This document shows positions 53,141-61,405 of a stretch of 64,000 nt of DNA, piece after piece. This stretch comes from Planctomycetes bacterium ADurb.Bin069 (GTDB lineage: Bacteria > Planctomycetota > UBA8108 > UBA8890 > UBA8898), in NCBI GenBank assembly GCA_002070955.1, contig MWEK01000021.1:1-64000 (forward strand), in the 5' to 3' direction. Within the stretch, counting starts at the first letter, position 1, and each line of letters begins with the position of its first letter. Both the position numbers and the translations under genes were made by a program. Below the pieces are notes generated by a model. That model searched no databases and was not told the origin of the DNA. It worked only from the letters and a program-made list of their open reading frames with translations.

Positions 53141-54292
53141 TCAGCGCCGCGGGATCGCGTACCTGCCAAGGAGTTGCAGAGGTCTGAGCACATGGGCCGC
53201 GCCGGGGGACGCGCGCCGCCGCACCCAAGCGGGCGGAGTGCTCATGCGCTTCCACAACAAGCGCGCGCGGTCGCCGGTCCGGTCGAGCGCCCGCAGAAAA
53301 TACCCCGGGCTTTGCCTGGCCGGCGCCGCGTCCTCGTCGAAAAGCAGGCGGCAGGCCCGCACCGCCAGCGCGGTCGCCGTACGTTCCGCGTCGAGGACGC
53401 GTTCGATGGCGCGGGGCGCTTCCAGCCCGTACGTCCACGCCGCCACGCGGATGCCCAGGAGCAGCATGCGCCGGGCGCCCAGGCGTTCGGCGCGCGCCAT
53501 GAGATCGAACCACTCCCGCTCGCTCAGCAACCGGCCCAGGGCCGCCACGTCGGCCGGCCAGTCCAGCCGGCGCCAGTTATGGCCGGCGCCGTGGACGCAC
53601 AGGTGGAGCATGGCATCGGCGGGCGCCGGCGTCCGCGCGCGGCCGCCTCCGAGCGCCACGGACACGCTCCGGTCCCACAGCGACGCCGAATCCCGCGCCG
53701 CGCCGAAGTACTCGTCGAGCAGCGCCCAGTGAAGGTCGATGTGCACATCCCCCCGGGGCCGGACAAAGGCATGCTCGCAGCGGGCGAAGAGCGCCGCCGG
53801 ATCATCGGGCAGAGGGAAGTAAGGCCGGTAGCCCTGGGCGCGCACGAGCTCGCACGCCGCCGCGAAATCGCGCCGCGGCACGAGGAGATCGAGATCTCCG
53901 AACTGCCGGCATGATTCCTTTCCGTACAAGAGCGCCCCGAGCGCGGGCCCCTTGACGGCGAGGGCGGGAATCCCCCGGCGCTCAAGCTCGCCGATGACAT
54001 TGAGCAGCTCAGCGGTGAGCACGCAGGCGCGGGCGGCCGCGGCCCGCGCCTGGGCGTGCAGGCGCCCGCGCACATCCGGCGGCACATGGGCCGCGGCGCC
54101 GCACGCGCGGTGCACGAAGAGTGTCAGCCCGTGCAGGCGCGCCTTTCCGAGGAGGGCGTCCCACCGCAGCGGCGCGCGCACGAGCTCGGCGACGGAGGCG
54201 CGCGCCGACGCATCCCACGCGGACCTCACGGCCGCGGCCAGGAGCCGCATGCCGGCGCCGGAACGGGCGCGCGCAAGTTCGGGGGGCATCAT
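53141..54292 (-). CDS. NTP_transf_5-type nucleotidyltransferase (RiPP-like locus gene 6)
   Basis: 383 residues. The nucleotidyltransferase core reads LAVKGPALGALLYG and CRQFGDLDLLVPRRDF, with the metal Asp pair in GDLDLL. Then come VHIDLHWALLDEY and a helical HLCVHGAGHNWRRLDWPAD region. This pattern fits the family of uncharacterised nucleotidyltransferases that accompany lasso-peptide and related clusters, where it goes with an HprK-like kinase. It probably adds a nucleotide to a peptide or to a phosphate placed by the kinase; that is inference. Its ATG overlaps the peptidase stop (ATGA). Last gene of the operon. Confidence 0.78.
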   Translation of the reverse strand: MMPPELARARSGAGMRLLAAAVRSAWDASARASVAELVRAPLRWDALLGKARLHGLTLFVHRACGAAAHVPPDVRGRLHAQARAAAARACVLTAELLNVIGELERRGIPALAVKGPALGALLYGKESCRQFGDLDLLVPRRDFAAACELVRAQGYRPYFPLPDDPAALFARCEHAFVRPRGDVHIDLHWALLDEYFGAARDSASLWDRSVSVALGGGRARTPAPADAMLHLCVHGAGHNWRRLDWPADVAALGRLLSEREWFDLMARAERLGARRMLLLGIRVAAWTYGLEAPRAIERVLDAERTATALAVRACRLLFDEDAAPARQSPGYFLRALDRTGDRARLLWKRMSTPPAWVRRRASPGAAHVLRPLQLLGRYAIPRR

Positions 54293-54741
54293 GGCAAGAC
54301 CGCGCGCACGCAGCGTCCTGCCCGGCGCGCGAACGCGCGCCAGCGCGCAAGGCGTCCGCGCCACACGCCGTGCGCCGTAAGATCGACGCGCGCCCCCTTC
54401 CGCTCAACCGCGACGATCCGGCCGAGCACATCCTCGGCGCGGACGGGCAGATCAGGACCCGAGGCCGCGTCGCCGCGGGTGAGGAACCGCGGCGCTCCGT
54501 CCGCGCCGGCCCCGATGCGGACGACCCGGTGCGCCACGAGACGCGTTCCCCGCCGGAACAAGATGATCTCGCCGCGCGCGATGGCGCCGGGCGCCGCCGG
54601 CGCCGCGATCAGCGTCTCGCCGCCCCGGATCGTCGGACGCATGCTTCCGCCGGGCGCGCAGAACCTGGCGTCGCGGCCGCGCGCAAGGAGTTCGGCGACC
54701 ACCGCCGCCGCCCTGACGGCGGACGTTGCGCGCGTCTCCAT
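54289..54741 (-). CDS. S26B-type signal-peptidase-like protein (RiPP-like locus gene 5)
   Basis: 150 residues. The motif PGGSMRPTIRGGE carries the nucleophile Ser33. The second motif GEIILFRRGTRLVAHRVVRI carries His71 where bacterial LepB has Lys, as in SipW and eukaryotic SEC11 peptidases. RFLTRGDAASGPD supplies the Asp box. No membrane helix precedes the domain, so the protein may act on cytoplasmic peptide. The position next to the precursor and modification genes suggests removal of the leader. It starts 5 nt after the kinase-like gene stop. Confidence 0.75.
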   Translation of the reverse strand: METRATSAVRAAAVVAELLARGRDARFCAPGGSMRPTIRGGETLIAAPAAPGAIARGEIILFRRGTRLVAHRVVRIGAGADGAPRFLTRGDAASGPDLPVRAEDVLGRIVAVERKGARVDLTAHGVWRGRLARWRAFARRAGRCVRAVLP

Positions 54742-54746
54742 GGCCC

Positions 54747-55688
54747 TCAGCCCTCCAGCGCCGCGGCCGCGGCCGCCACGTCGGTTCCCAGGAGATACGC
54801 CACCTCGCACCCGGGAACCCGGTCCGCAATGTCGGCGAGGGCGCCCAGGGTGTACTCCACGGCCGGAGCGGAGTAAAAGGGACAGAACACGCAGGAGTAG
54901 AGCCGCGCCGCGTACGCGGCGCCGCCGACGGGCCGGAAGCGCGGCGTCGCGCCGGCGGTCCCGTCGCGCCGAATGAAGTACACGCGCGCCAGCGGCGCGC
55001 TTCCCGGCGCGCTCAGCGCCGCTTCGCCGTGCCACGGCGTTCCGTGCATGCGCAGCTCGCCCTCGTGCCGCCTGACGACGATGCGGTCGTCGCTGAGGAC
55101 CACCGCCCCAGCGTGCCGTTCCCAGTGCCGCGCCATGGTGGTCTTGCCCGCGCCCGACTGGCCGACGAAGAGATGCCCGCGGCCGGCTCCATCCACGATT
55201 CCGCAGGCGTGCAGTTCGACGCCGCGCCCCGCGGCCAGAAGATGGGTCACGAGCAATTCGTCCAGCGGGTAGCCGAGAGGATAGAACGCGGCGCCCTCGC
55301 CGAAGTACGGGCGGTGATACACGACCTCGCCGCGGGCGAAATCCCGGGAGAAGCGCGCCTTGCGCACCGGCACGGCCCCAAACGCCGGCGATCGGAAGCT
55401 GAAGGCGAGCCCGTCCCCGTCCTCGTGAAGCCGCCAGTGCGCGCCCGAATCGAAGACCTCGCGGCCGGCGGGCGCGTCGAAGAGTTCGCCCCACGCGACC
55501 TCCACCCGCGCGTCCGGGACCGCGCCCTCCGTTTGGAAGCGGGCGACCGCGCCTTCGAGCGCGATGCGCGGACCGCCGTCCGTCGCGGCCAACTCGATCA
55601 AGAGGCCGCCGATGGCGATTTGCCGCGAGGCGGCGCGCTGGACCGACGTTCCGTGCAACACTCTCTGCTCCGCGGGCCCGCGGTTCAC
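54747..55688 (-). CDS. HprK-like P-loop kinase (RiPP-like locus gene 4)
   Basis: 313 residues. A Walker A GQSGAGKTT sits at about 176-184, followed by VVLSDDRIVVRRH, the second motif of HPr kinase/phosphorylase-like proteins. The first 150 residues are a separate beta-rich domain with a YHRPYFGEGAAFYPLG loop. A late Cys pair (SCVFCPF) is unusual. Such kinases are found in lasso-peptide and related clusters, where they phosphorylate the peptide or a partner. The GTG start at 55688 overlaps the precursor stop (GTGA), indicating tight coupling. Confidence 0.78.
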   Translation of the reverse strand: MNRGPAEQRVLHGTSVQRAASRQIAIGGLLIELAATDGGPRIALEGAVARFQTEGAVPDARVEVAWGELFDAPAGREVFDSGAHWRLHEDGDGLAFSFRSPAFGAVPVRKARFSRDFARGEVVYHRPYFGEGAAFYPLGYPLDELLVTHLLAAGRGVELHACGIVDGAGRGHLFVGQSGAGKTTMARHWERHAGAVVLSDDRIVVRRHEGELRMHGTPWHGEAALSAPGSAPLARVYFIRRDGTAGATPRFRPVGGAAYAARLYSCVFCPFYSAPAVEYTLGALADIADRVPGCEVAYLLGTDVAAAAAALEG

Positions 55689-55885
55689 GACCCGAGCACC
55701 ACGCAGCCGAATTGGCCGCAGGTGGAGAAACTGCTGCTCCCGTAGCCGCCGGGCGCCTTGCAGCCGGCGAGAACCGCCTCCTCGGGCCTGAGGGGCACCA
55801 GGCCCACGGCCGGCTTTTCGTAGGGCTTGCGCGCTCCCCGGTTCGGCGCGGCCGAGCCGCGGCGCGCGTCAGACAGCGCCGACAT
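55685..55885 (-). CDS. RiPP-like precursor peptide candidate (gene 3)
   Basis: 66 residues. The leader part ends in KPYEKPAVGLVPLRPEEAVL, whose K-P-Y..P and RPEEAVL elements recur in short peptides next to radical SAM genes. The core has three cysteines (42, 56, 61) in a Gly/Ser-rich setting (GCKAPGGYGSSSFSTCGQFG). GGAGG lies 7 nt before the ATG at 55885, which is inside the last codons of the radical SAM gene (17-nt overlap). No homology to a known bacteriocin was recognised. It is predicted to be the modified product of the locus. Confidence 0.72.
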   Translation of the reverse strand: MSALSDARRGSAAPNRGARKPYEKPAVGLVPLRPEEAVLAGCKAPGGYGSSSFSTCGQFGCVVLGS

Positions 55886-57029
55886 TACCCACCTCCGCGC
55901 GCCGCGGCGGCGGCGCGTCTTCCACGCAGTACTCGCACGGCCCGTGCGGCGCAATCTCCATGCCGAAGGCCCGCGCCCGCAGGTGCGCCACGCGGCAGAG
56001 GAAATCCACGGGCGTCTCCCCGTCGCCGCCGGCAAGCATTCCCTGCGCCGGGCACATGCCGCACAGCGGCGCAAGCGAACAGTCCGTGCACTTCGTGCGG
56101 CGCGTGATCTCCGCGCCGCGAATGCAGGGCATCCACTCTTCCCAACCGGCGCGGAATCCGCCGCGCCGCACATCGAACCCCTCGCCCGCCGACAGCGAGC
56201 AAAGGCGCAGCATGCCGTAAGGATCCACCGTGAAGGCCATGGTCCCGCCGCCGCAGCGATACCGCGTCCGCTCCCCGCCCGCGGCGCCGCCCAGCCGCGC
56301 CGCCAGGCGCCGCCATTCCGCGGCCCGCGCCGGATCTTCCCGGTCGATGGCGACGATCCGCTCGGCGCTCAGGCGGTACCGGAGGGGCTCGGCGCCGCCG
56401 TCCAAGCGACCGTGGATCATGGGATCGACCTTGAAAGCGCAGCCGAACTCCTCCTCGGCGAGGCGCCGCATGCTCTCCCGTTCGTGTTGATTGATGGTGA
56501 GCAGCATGCTCTTCAGGCGCAGCGGGACCGCGCGTTCCCGAAGCAGCCGGATGCCCCGCAAACAGCGGGCGAAGGACCCCGGAACGCGCGTGACGCGCTC
56601 GTAGGTCTCCGCGGTGCTCCCGTACAGGGTGATCTCCGTGTAGAACGGGCGATATTCCGCCAGCAGGTCGGCCAGGGCCGGCGTGAGGAGCACCCCGTTC
56701 GTGAAGAGGATGACCAGAAGCCCCCGGCGCTTGGCGTGCAGGTAGATTTCCGCGAAGTCCCCGCGGGTCAAGACCTCGCCGCCCGTAAGCAGCACCCACA
56801 AGGCACCGGCCTCCGCGATCTCGTCGATCAGGCGGAAATGCTCCTCCGTCGAGAGTTCGCGCCCGGCCGCCGCGCGGTCCCCCGGGGGCAGGTTGTTGTA
56901 GCAGTGGACGCACGCCAGCGGGCAGCGATGCGTAAGCTCGATGACCGCATCGACGGGCAGGCGTCGCGCATGGGCGCGGCGGTGAACCCCCAGGCTGAAC
57001 TCCGCGTAGGCGCGCTGCTCCACCGTCAT
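55869..57029 (-). CDS. Radical SAM/SPASM peptide-modifying enzyme (gene 2)
   Basis: 386 residues. The 4Fe-4S cluster for SAM is bound by Cys36, Cys40 and Cys43 in THRCPLACVHCYNN. LLTGGEVLTRGD is the SAM-binding GGE segment. The C-terminal SPASM domain has auxiliary-cluster cysteines in RYRCGGGTMAF, CSLSAGEGFD and TKCTDCSLAPLCGMC. SPASM enzymes cross-link or oxidise peptides (as in mycofactocin, PQQ and sactipeptide synthesis). Its ATG overlaps the PqqD-like stop (ATGA). The overlapping 66-residue Cys peptide is the obvious substrate. Confidence 0.9.
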   Translation of the reverse strand: MTVEQRAYAEFSLGVHRRAHARRLPVDAVIELTHRCPLACVHCYNNLPPGDRAAAGRELSTEEHFRLIDEIAEAGALWVLLTGGEVLTRGDFAEIYLHAKRRGLLVILFTNGVLLTPALADLLAEYRPFYTEITLYGSTAETYERVTRVPGSFARCLRGIRLLRERAVPLRLKSMLLTINQHERESMRRLAEEEFGCAFKVDPMIHGRLDGGAEPLRYRLSAERIVAIDREDPARAAEWRRLAARLGGAAGGERTRYRCGGGTMAFTVDPYGMLRLCSLSAGEGFDVRRGGFRAGWEEWMPCIRGAEITRRTKCTDCSLAPLCGMCPAQGMLAGGDGETPVDFLCRVAHLRARAFGMEIAPHGPCEYCVEDAPPPRRAEVGNVGAV

Positions 57030-57322
57030 GGCTCCTCGGCCCGGATGAGCCCGGCGCCGGCCAGTTGCGCCAGAAACTCGCGGACATCGCGTTCGGCATC
57101 GGCGCGCGGCACGTCGTATTCCTCGGCGAGCGCCGCCGCCAGGTCCTCGGCCGCGGCGCGGCCGTCGATTCGCCGCCAGATCGCGGCGCCCGAGCCGTTC
57201 AACACGTAGGCCCCCTCCAGGTCGCCCACGCGCCCCCGGACGGGAACGACGATGATTTCCCCGCCGATATCGCGCGTCACGAGATTCGCATCGATGGCAA
57301 ACACTTCCGCCGGCATACCCAT
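57026..57322 (-). CDS. PqqD-like peptide-recognition protein (gene 1)
   Basis: 98 residues. It has the winged-helix PqqD layout: ANLVTRDIGGEIIVVPV strands, YVLNGSGAAIWRRIDG, AEDLAAALAEEYD and a C-terminal helix VREFLAQLAGAGLIRAE. PqqD domains bind the leader of the precursor and present it to the radical SAM enzyme. ATG 57322 or 57316 are both possible; GGGGGAAG lies upstream. It is the first gene of the chain of six overlapping or near-overlapping genes. Confidence 0.85.
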   Translation of the reverse strand: MGMPAEVFAIDANLVTRDIGGEIIVVPVRGRVGDLEGAYVLNGSGAAIWRRIDGRAAAEDLAAALAEEYDVPRADAERDVREFLAQLAGAGLIRAEEP

Positions 57323-57401
57323 GGTCGGATCTTCCCCCGATCGATTTCCGCGAGAGGCCCTCCGCCCTACCCTTCTTATCGGCCCGGGATCCGTTCCCGC
57401 T

Positions 57402-58307
57402 TTACAGGCCCTTGCGGCCTCGGGCCATGCCAGCCGCGGCCAGAACGCGCTCGACGCCGGGGAACCTTCCGTCCCGGCCGCGCAGCACGCACACCCGCGG
57501 GCCGAGCGGCCGCCACAGCGCGGGGTCGCTGGGCCCGAACACCGCCACCGTGGGCGTACCGAGCGCTCCCGCGACGTGCGTGATCCCCGAATCGTTTCCC
57601 ACGTACAGCCCGGCGCGCATGAGCAGCCCCGCGAGGGCGACAAGCGGCAAGCGCACGACCTCGGCCGCGGTGCCGTCCGTCGCCGCCGCGACGGCCTCCG
57701 CGTCGGCTTCTCCGCAGGGCACGCGCACCGCGCAGCCGCGTTCGAGCGCGCGGGCGATCACCGCGCGAAAACGCGCGGCGGGCCAGTTCTTCACCGCGCT
57801 CCCGCTCCCCGGATGAACGACGGCCAGCGGAAGCGGCGCGTCCTCGGGGCAGGGCAGGGCGCGGGCGATCAGCGCCCGGCCCTCGGGGAACTCGGCGCTG
57901 CCCCAGGGCGCGAGCACGGCGAAGAGCTGCCGCGCCGCGTGCGCCCCGGGCCGCAGGCCCGCGAACGACACGAGTTCCCCCGCGCCGTGCGCCCGCAATC
58001 GGCGCGCGATCGCGCCGTCGGGATCGGCCAAAAGGGACACGACGCGGTCGAAGCTCCCCACGAAGTCGGCGAGCGCCCGGCACGGGGCGCGCTCGGCCGG
58101 AGCGAAAAGCGGCGCGAAGAACGCGTCCGAAAGGTCGCGCTCCGTGTCGGCCAGCCCCGCCGCGACAGCCAGCAGCCGCGCCTCGGTCCTGGCCGCCAGG
58201 CACAGGTGCGCGCCGGCATCGCGGGCCCGCAGCCCATGCAGGACGGGGTAGCCCAGCACGACATCGCCGACGGCGCCCGCCCGCAGGATGAGAATTCGTT
58301 CCGACAT
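57402..58307 (-). CDS. Family 9 glycosyltransferase (heptosyltransferase-like)
   Basis: 301 residues with a GT-B fold. The N-terminal half starts RILILRAGAVGDVVLGYPVL. The C-terminal half holds VVHPGSGSAVKNWPAARF (the Lys typical of heptosyltransferases) and YVGNDSGITHVAGALGTPTV. It transfers heptose or another sugar to a lipid-linked core at the inner membrane. It agrees with the heptose kinase at 28.8 kb in pointing to an LPS-like outer membrane. It precedes the PqqD-like gene by 79 nt on the same strand and may be part of the same transcript. Confidence 0.85.
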   Translation of the reverse strand: MSERILILRAGAVGDVVLGYPVLHGLRARDAGAHLCLAARTEARLLAVAAGLADTERDLSDAFFAPLFAPAERAPCRALADFVGSFDRVVSLLADPDGAIARRLRAHGAGELVSFAGLRPGAHAARQLFAVLAPWGSAEFPEGRALIARALPCPEDAPLPLAVVHPGSGSAVKNWPAARFRAVIARALERGCAVRVPCGEADAEAVAAATDGTAAEVVRLPLVALAGLLMRAGLYVGNDSGITHVAGALGTPTVAVFGPSDPALWRPLGPRVCVLRGRDGRFPGVERVLAAAGMARGRKGL

Positions 58308-58334
58308 GCGCTTCCCTGAATGAACCGCCGGTCG

Positions 58335-58363
58335 TGTTCGTCCAAGCGGATGGCGCGTATAAT
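58335..58363 (+). promoter_or_regulatory. Promoter of the propeller-like secreted protein gene
   Basis: A perfect TATAAT at 58358-58363 with a weak -35 (TGTTCG, 58335-58340) 17 nt upstream. The ATG is at 58422 after GGAGGG. Confidence 0.5.
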
Positions 58364-58421
58364 AAGCCACGGACGGCGGGGGCCGCCATGCGGGACCGGC
58401 GAACCTCCAAGGAGGGCTGAC

Positions 58422-60140
58422 ATGCGTATTCCCTGCGCGCTCCTCGGAACGTGGATCGCGATCCTAGCCGCTTCTCGCCTGCCGGCCGCGCCCGAGCTCG
58501 ACGCGAAGGATCTCGTCATCACGCCCGTCATGCAAGCGCCGGCCGAGAGCGCGCTGCTGGCCGCGCGCTCGGCGAACGGCAAGACGATCGTGTACACGAC
58601 GGCCGGCGCCGCGATCCTCTTTGCCGAGGAGGGCGCCGCGCCCATGACCTTCGCCACGCTGCCCGGCCGAGCGACGAGCCTGGCGTGGGTCGAGGCGCCG
58701 CCGTACGAGGGTCTCGCCGCCCTCACCGAGCAAGGCGACGGGTTCCTCTTCGCCGCCGACGGCGCCGCCGCCGCGCTCTTCAAGGGACTGGGCGTGCCGG
58801 TCACCCGGATCGCCTTCACCGCCATGCCGCTCTATCACCAGCGCCCCCACGGCACGATCACGGAAGGCGGCCAGGAGCGCCTGGCGCGTTTCGGGCCGCA
58901 GGCCGACGCCGCCGCAGGGCACGAGCTGCCGCTAAGAATCGAGTCGCGCCTGGAGGCGCTGGGTCCCAAGGCGACGGCCTTCGCCTTCGCCGAGCTTCCC
59001 TGGCAGAAGAGCCTCCTCGCCCTGACCGACTCCGGTCAGATCTGGCGGATCGACTCCCTCGGCAAGGCCGAAGGCTGGCTTGCCGTCAAATCGCTGGCGG
59101 GCGGGCGCGATCTCGCCAGCGATCCGCTCGGGCTGCTGGGCGGCGGCGTCATCGTGAGCGTGCCCGCCCGCGGCGAGCTATGGACGGTCGGGCCGGACAA
59201 CACTCCCAGGCGCCTTGCGAGGGGCCTCGACGCGCTGGCCGAGGGCGCGCCGTACCAGGGGGCGATCGCCGTCGCCGCCGATGGGACTCTGTACGTCCTC
59301 GCCGGCGCGCGGGTCGCTTCCATCGCGCCGCCCAAGGACGGCCCGCTGGCCAAGAGCGTGCTCGCGTACCGCCAGGCCGAGAAGCTCTACCTCGCGGGCC
59401 AATGGAAGGAGGCCGCCGCGTCGGCGCAGGGAGCGTTGAAAGGCCTCAAGAGTCCGAAAGCCTACGTGGCGCGGGTCCAAGACCTTGTTCGCGCTTGCGA
59501 GGGCGCGCTGCTGCTGGAGCGCGCGAAGGGCGCCGTGGATAGCCAGGGCTTGAAGCGGCTCCTGCCGACGGCGCAAAAGTTGGAACAAACCTACGGCCAG
59601 ACCCGTCTGGCCCCCGAGCTGGCGCTGTTCCGGAAGCGCTGCGAGATGGCCACGAACGTCCTCCTCGTCCACGACTTCGAGGACCGTTGGGCGGAACCCG
59701 ACGGCCTCGGGCCCGCCGAGATCAAGGCCCGCGGGTCGGCGATCCGCCGCGCCGCGGCGCCCGATCCCGTCAAGGAAGGCGCCTACAGCCTTCTCTGGCG
59801 GATTCCCGGGACGAACCCCGAGGGAGCGTCGTTGTCCTTCGGCGGAACGCAGTGGGGCCACGCGCACGACTTCCTCCAAGCCCTCATGTGGGTCTGGAGC
59901 GGGCGGGACCGCTTCCAAATCATCGTGATCTTCCTGAACGGCATGGGGCTGGAGCTCGCGCGTTATCCGGTGGCGCTCAAGAAGGGCTGGCAGCAGATCA
60001 TCAAACCGCCCATGCAGTTCCGCGGCGAGCTCGAGCCCATCGACCTCACGGTCTGCACCCTGGTCATCGAGGCCTACTCGCCGGGCCCCAACGAGATCTA
60101 CCTCGACGACATCCGTTTCAACATGCAGCGGCGGCGCTGA
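58422..60140 (+). CDS. Secreted propeller-like protein with C-terminal sugar-binding-type domain
   Basis: 572 residues with a signal peptide (to about residue 22). Residues about 25-320 are beta-strand repeats ending in short 'DG/DSG' turns (ANGKTIVYTTAGAAILFAEE, LLALTDSGQIWRIDS, IAVAADGTLYVLAGARV), consistent with a beta-propeller. A helical region follows (KLYLAGQWKEAAASAQGALK). The C-terminal 150 residues, from LLVHDFEDRW, resemble CBM11-type carbohydrate-binding domains, ending IYLDDIRFNMQ. Function unknown; it may bind a polysaccharide at the cell surface. Confidence 0.65.
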   Translation: MRIPCALLGTWIAILAASRLPAAPELDAKDLVITPVMQAPAESALLAARSANGKTIVYTTAGAAILFAEEGAAPMTFATLPGRATSLAWVEAPPYEGLAALTEQGDGFLFAADGAAAALFKGLGVPVTRIAFTAMPLYHQRPHGTITEGGQERLARFGPQADAAAGHELPLRIESRLEALGPKATAFAFAELPWQKSLLALTDSGQIWRIDSLGKAEGWLAVKSLAGGRDLASDPLGLLGGGVIVSVPARGELWTVGPDNTPRRLARGLDALAEGAPYQGAIAVAADGTLYVLAGARVASIAPPKDGPLAKSVLAYRQAEKLYLAGQWKEAAASAQGALKGLKSPKAYVARVQDLVRACEGALLLERAKGAVDSQGLKRLLPTAQKLEQTYGQTRLAPELALFRKRCEMATNVLLVHDFEDRWAEPDGLGPAEIKARGSAIRRAAAPDPVKEGAYSLLWRIPGTNPEGASLSFGGTQWGHAHDFLQALMWVWSGRDRFQIIVIFLNGMGLELARYPVALKKGWQQIIKPPMQFRGELEPIDLTVCTLVIEAYSPGPNEIYLDDIRFNMQRRR

Positions 60141-60150
60141 CCGCCGGATC

Positions 60151-61161
60151 CTACGCGCCGCCCTCGAGAAGGAGCGGAATCGTGCGCCCGCACGCCGCGC
60201 AGCGCGCTCCGTCCAGGCGCACCGCGGTCACCGCGAAGCCCTCCCGCTCGATGACCACCGTCCCGCAGTCGGGGCAGCGCGTGTGCTCGTACCCGCACCC
60301 GGGGCTGTTGCCGACGTACACGTGCTTCAGCCCCGCTTCGAGGCCCGCCGCGCGGGCGCGTCGCAGCGTTTCCACCGGCGTCGCCGGGCGGTCGAGAAAC
60401 TGAAACGCCGGGTGGAAGCGCGACACGTGCCACGGGATGTCGGGGCTGAGCGCCGCGATGAACCCCGCCAGCTCGCGCAATTCCTTCGGATCGTCGTTCT
60501 CGCCGGGGATGACGAGGGTCGTGATCTCCAGGAAGATCCCCAACGCGTGCAGGCGCGCGATCGTCGCCAGCACGCCATCGAGGCGCGCGCCGCACAGCCG
60601 CCGGTAGAACCTGTCGCTGAAGGCCTTCAGATCCACGTTGGCCGCATCGATCAGGCCCGCCATGGCGGCGCAGGCTTCGCCGGACTGGTAGCCGTTGGTC
60701 ACGAAGAGATTGAGAATCCCGGCCTGGTGCGCCAGCGCCGCGGTCCGAAGCGCGTACTCCAGCCACAGCGTCGGCTCGGTGTACGTGAAGGCGATGGAGC
60801 GGCAGCCCGCGTTCCGCGCCGCCGCGACCGCGTCCTCGGGCGGCAGCTCGCGCCCGGGGAGCATGCGCTGAGAGATCTCCGCATTCTGGCAGAAAAGGCA
60901 CCGGAAGTTGCAGCCGCAGCTCGCGATGGAGAAGCTGCGCGAGCCGGGCAGCACGTGGAAGAAGGGCTTCTTCTCGACGGGATCGACGTGTTCGGCGACC
61001 ACGCGCCCGTAGAAATCGGTCACGAGGGCGCCGCCGGAATTGCGCCGGCCGCCGCACTTGCCGGCCGCGCCCTCCGAAATGACGCACGCGTGACGGCAGA
61101 GATTGCATTGCACGCCTCCGCCGGCGCGCGCCGTGAAAAAACCGGCCGTACGCTCCGCCAT
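60151..61161 (-). CDS. amrS: AmmeMemoRadiSam radical SAM enzyme AmrS
   Basis: 336 residues. The signature begins GGVQCNLCRHACVISEGAAG, a N-terminal Cys cluster, and is followed by the SAM-cluster motif SCGCNFRCLFCQN. It then has AFTYTEPTLW and VDLKAFSDRFYRRL, as in PflA-related AmrS. The C-terminus adds a zinc ribbon (CPDCGTVV, CAACGRT). In other genomes AmrS occurs with Memo and AMMECR1 genes, which are not in this window. Its chemistry is not settled. A promoter at 61169-61197 would make the message leaderless, and no ribosome binding site is visible. Confidence 0.88.
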   Translation of the reverse strand: MAERTAGFFTARAGGGVQCNLCRHACVISEGAAGKCGGRRNSGGALVTDFYGRVVAEHVDPVEKKPFFHVLPGSRSFSIASCGCNFRCLFCQNAEISQRMLPGRELPPEDAVAAARNAGCRSIAFTYTEPTLWLEYALRTAALAHQAGILNLFVTNGYQSGEACAAMAGLIDAANVDLKAFSDRFYRRLCGARLDGVLATIARLHALGIFLEITTLVIPGENDDPKELRELAGFIAALSPDIPWHVSRFHPAFQFLDRPATPVETLRRARAAGLEAGLKHVYVGNSPGCGYEHTRCPDCGTVVIEREGFAVTAVRLDGARCAACGRTIPLLLEGGA

Positions 61162-61168
61162 GCCGGCC

Positions 61169-61197
61169 AGGGTACCAGGAATCGGGCGCGGGCGTAA
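61169..61197 (-). promoter_or_regulatory. Promoter of amrS
   Basis: Minus-strand TTACGC (61197-61192), 17 nt, TACCCT (61174-61169), only 7 nt before the ATG (61161). Confidence 0.45.
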
Positions 61198-61288
61198 GCG
61201 CGCGCGGGCGGCGGCACGCGCCGGTCGCCGGCGCGCGGCGGCGCCAACCGCTTGTGTGTCAAGGCGTTGCAGCGCGGCAAAACCCCCG

Positions 61289-61317
61289 TTGACTCCGCCC
61301 GGGAATCCCCGTAGAAT
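61289..61317 (+). promoter_or_regulatory. Promoter of the cohesin/dockerin protein gene
   Basis: TTGACT (61289-61294), 17 nt, TAGAAT (61312-61317), about 90 nt before the ATG at 61406. Confidence 0.6.
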
Positions 61318-61405
61318 ATTACTTGTGTTGAACTCCGCGACGAGTGGGATCAACCGCCGCGGTTTAGCACTTAGACGCACTCACGAGGAAAACGCTGGTC
61401 ACCCC

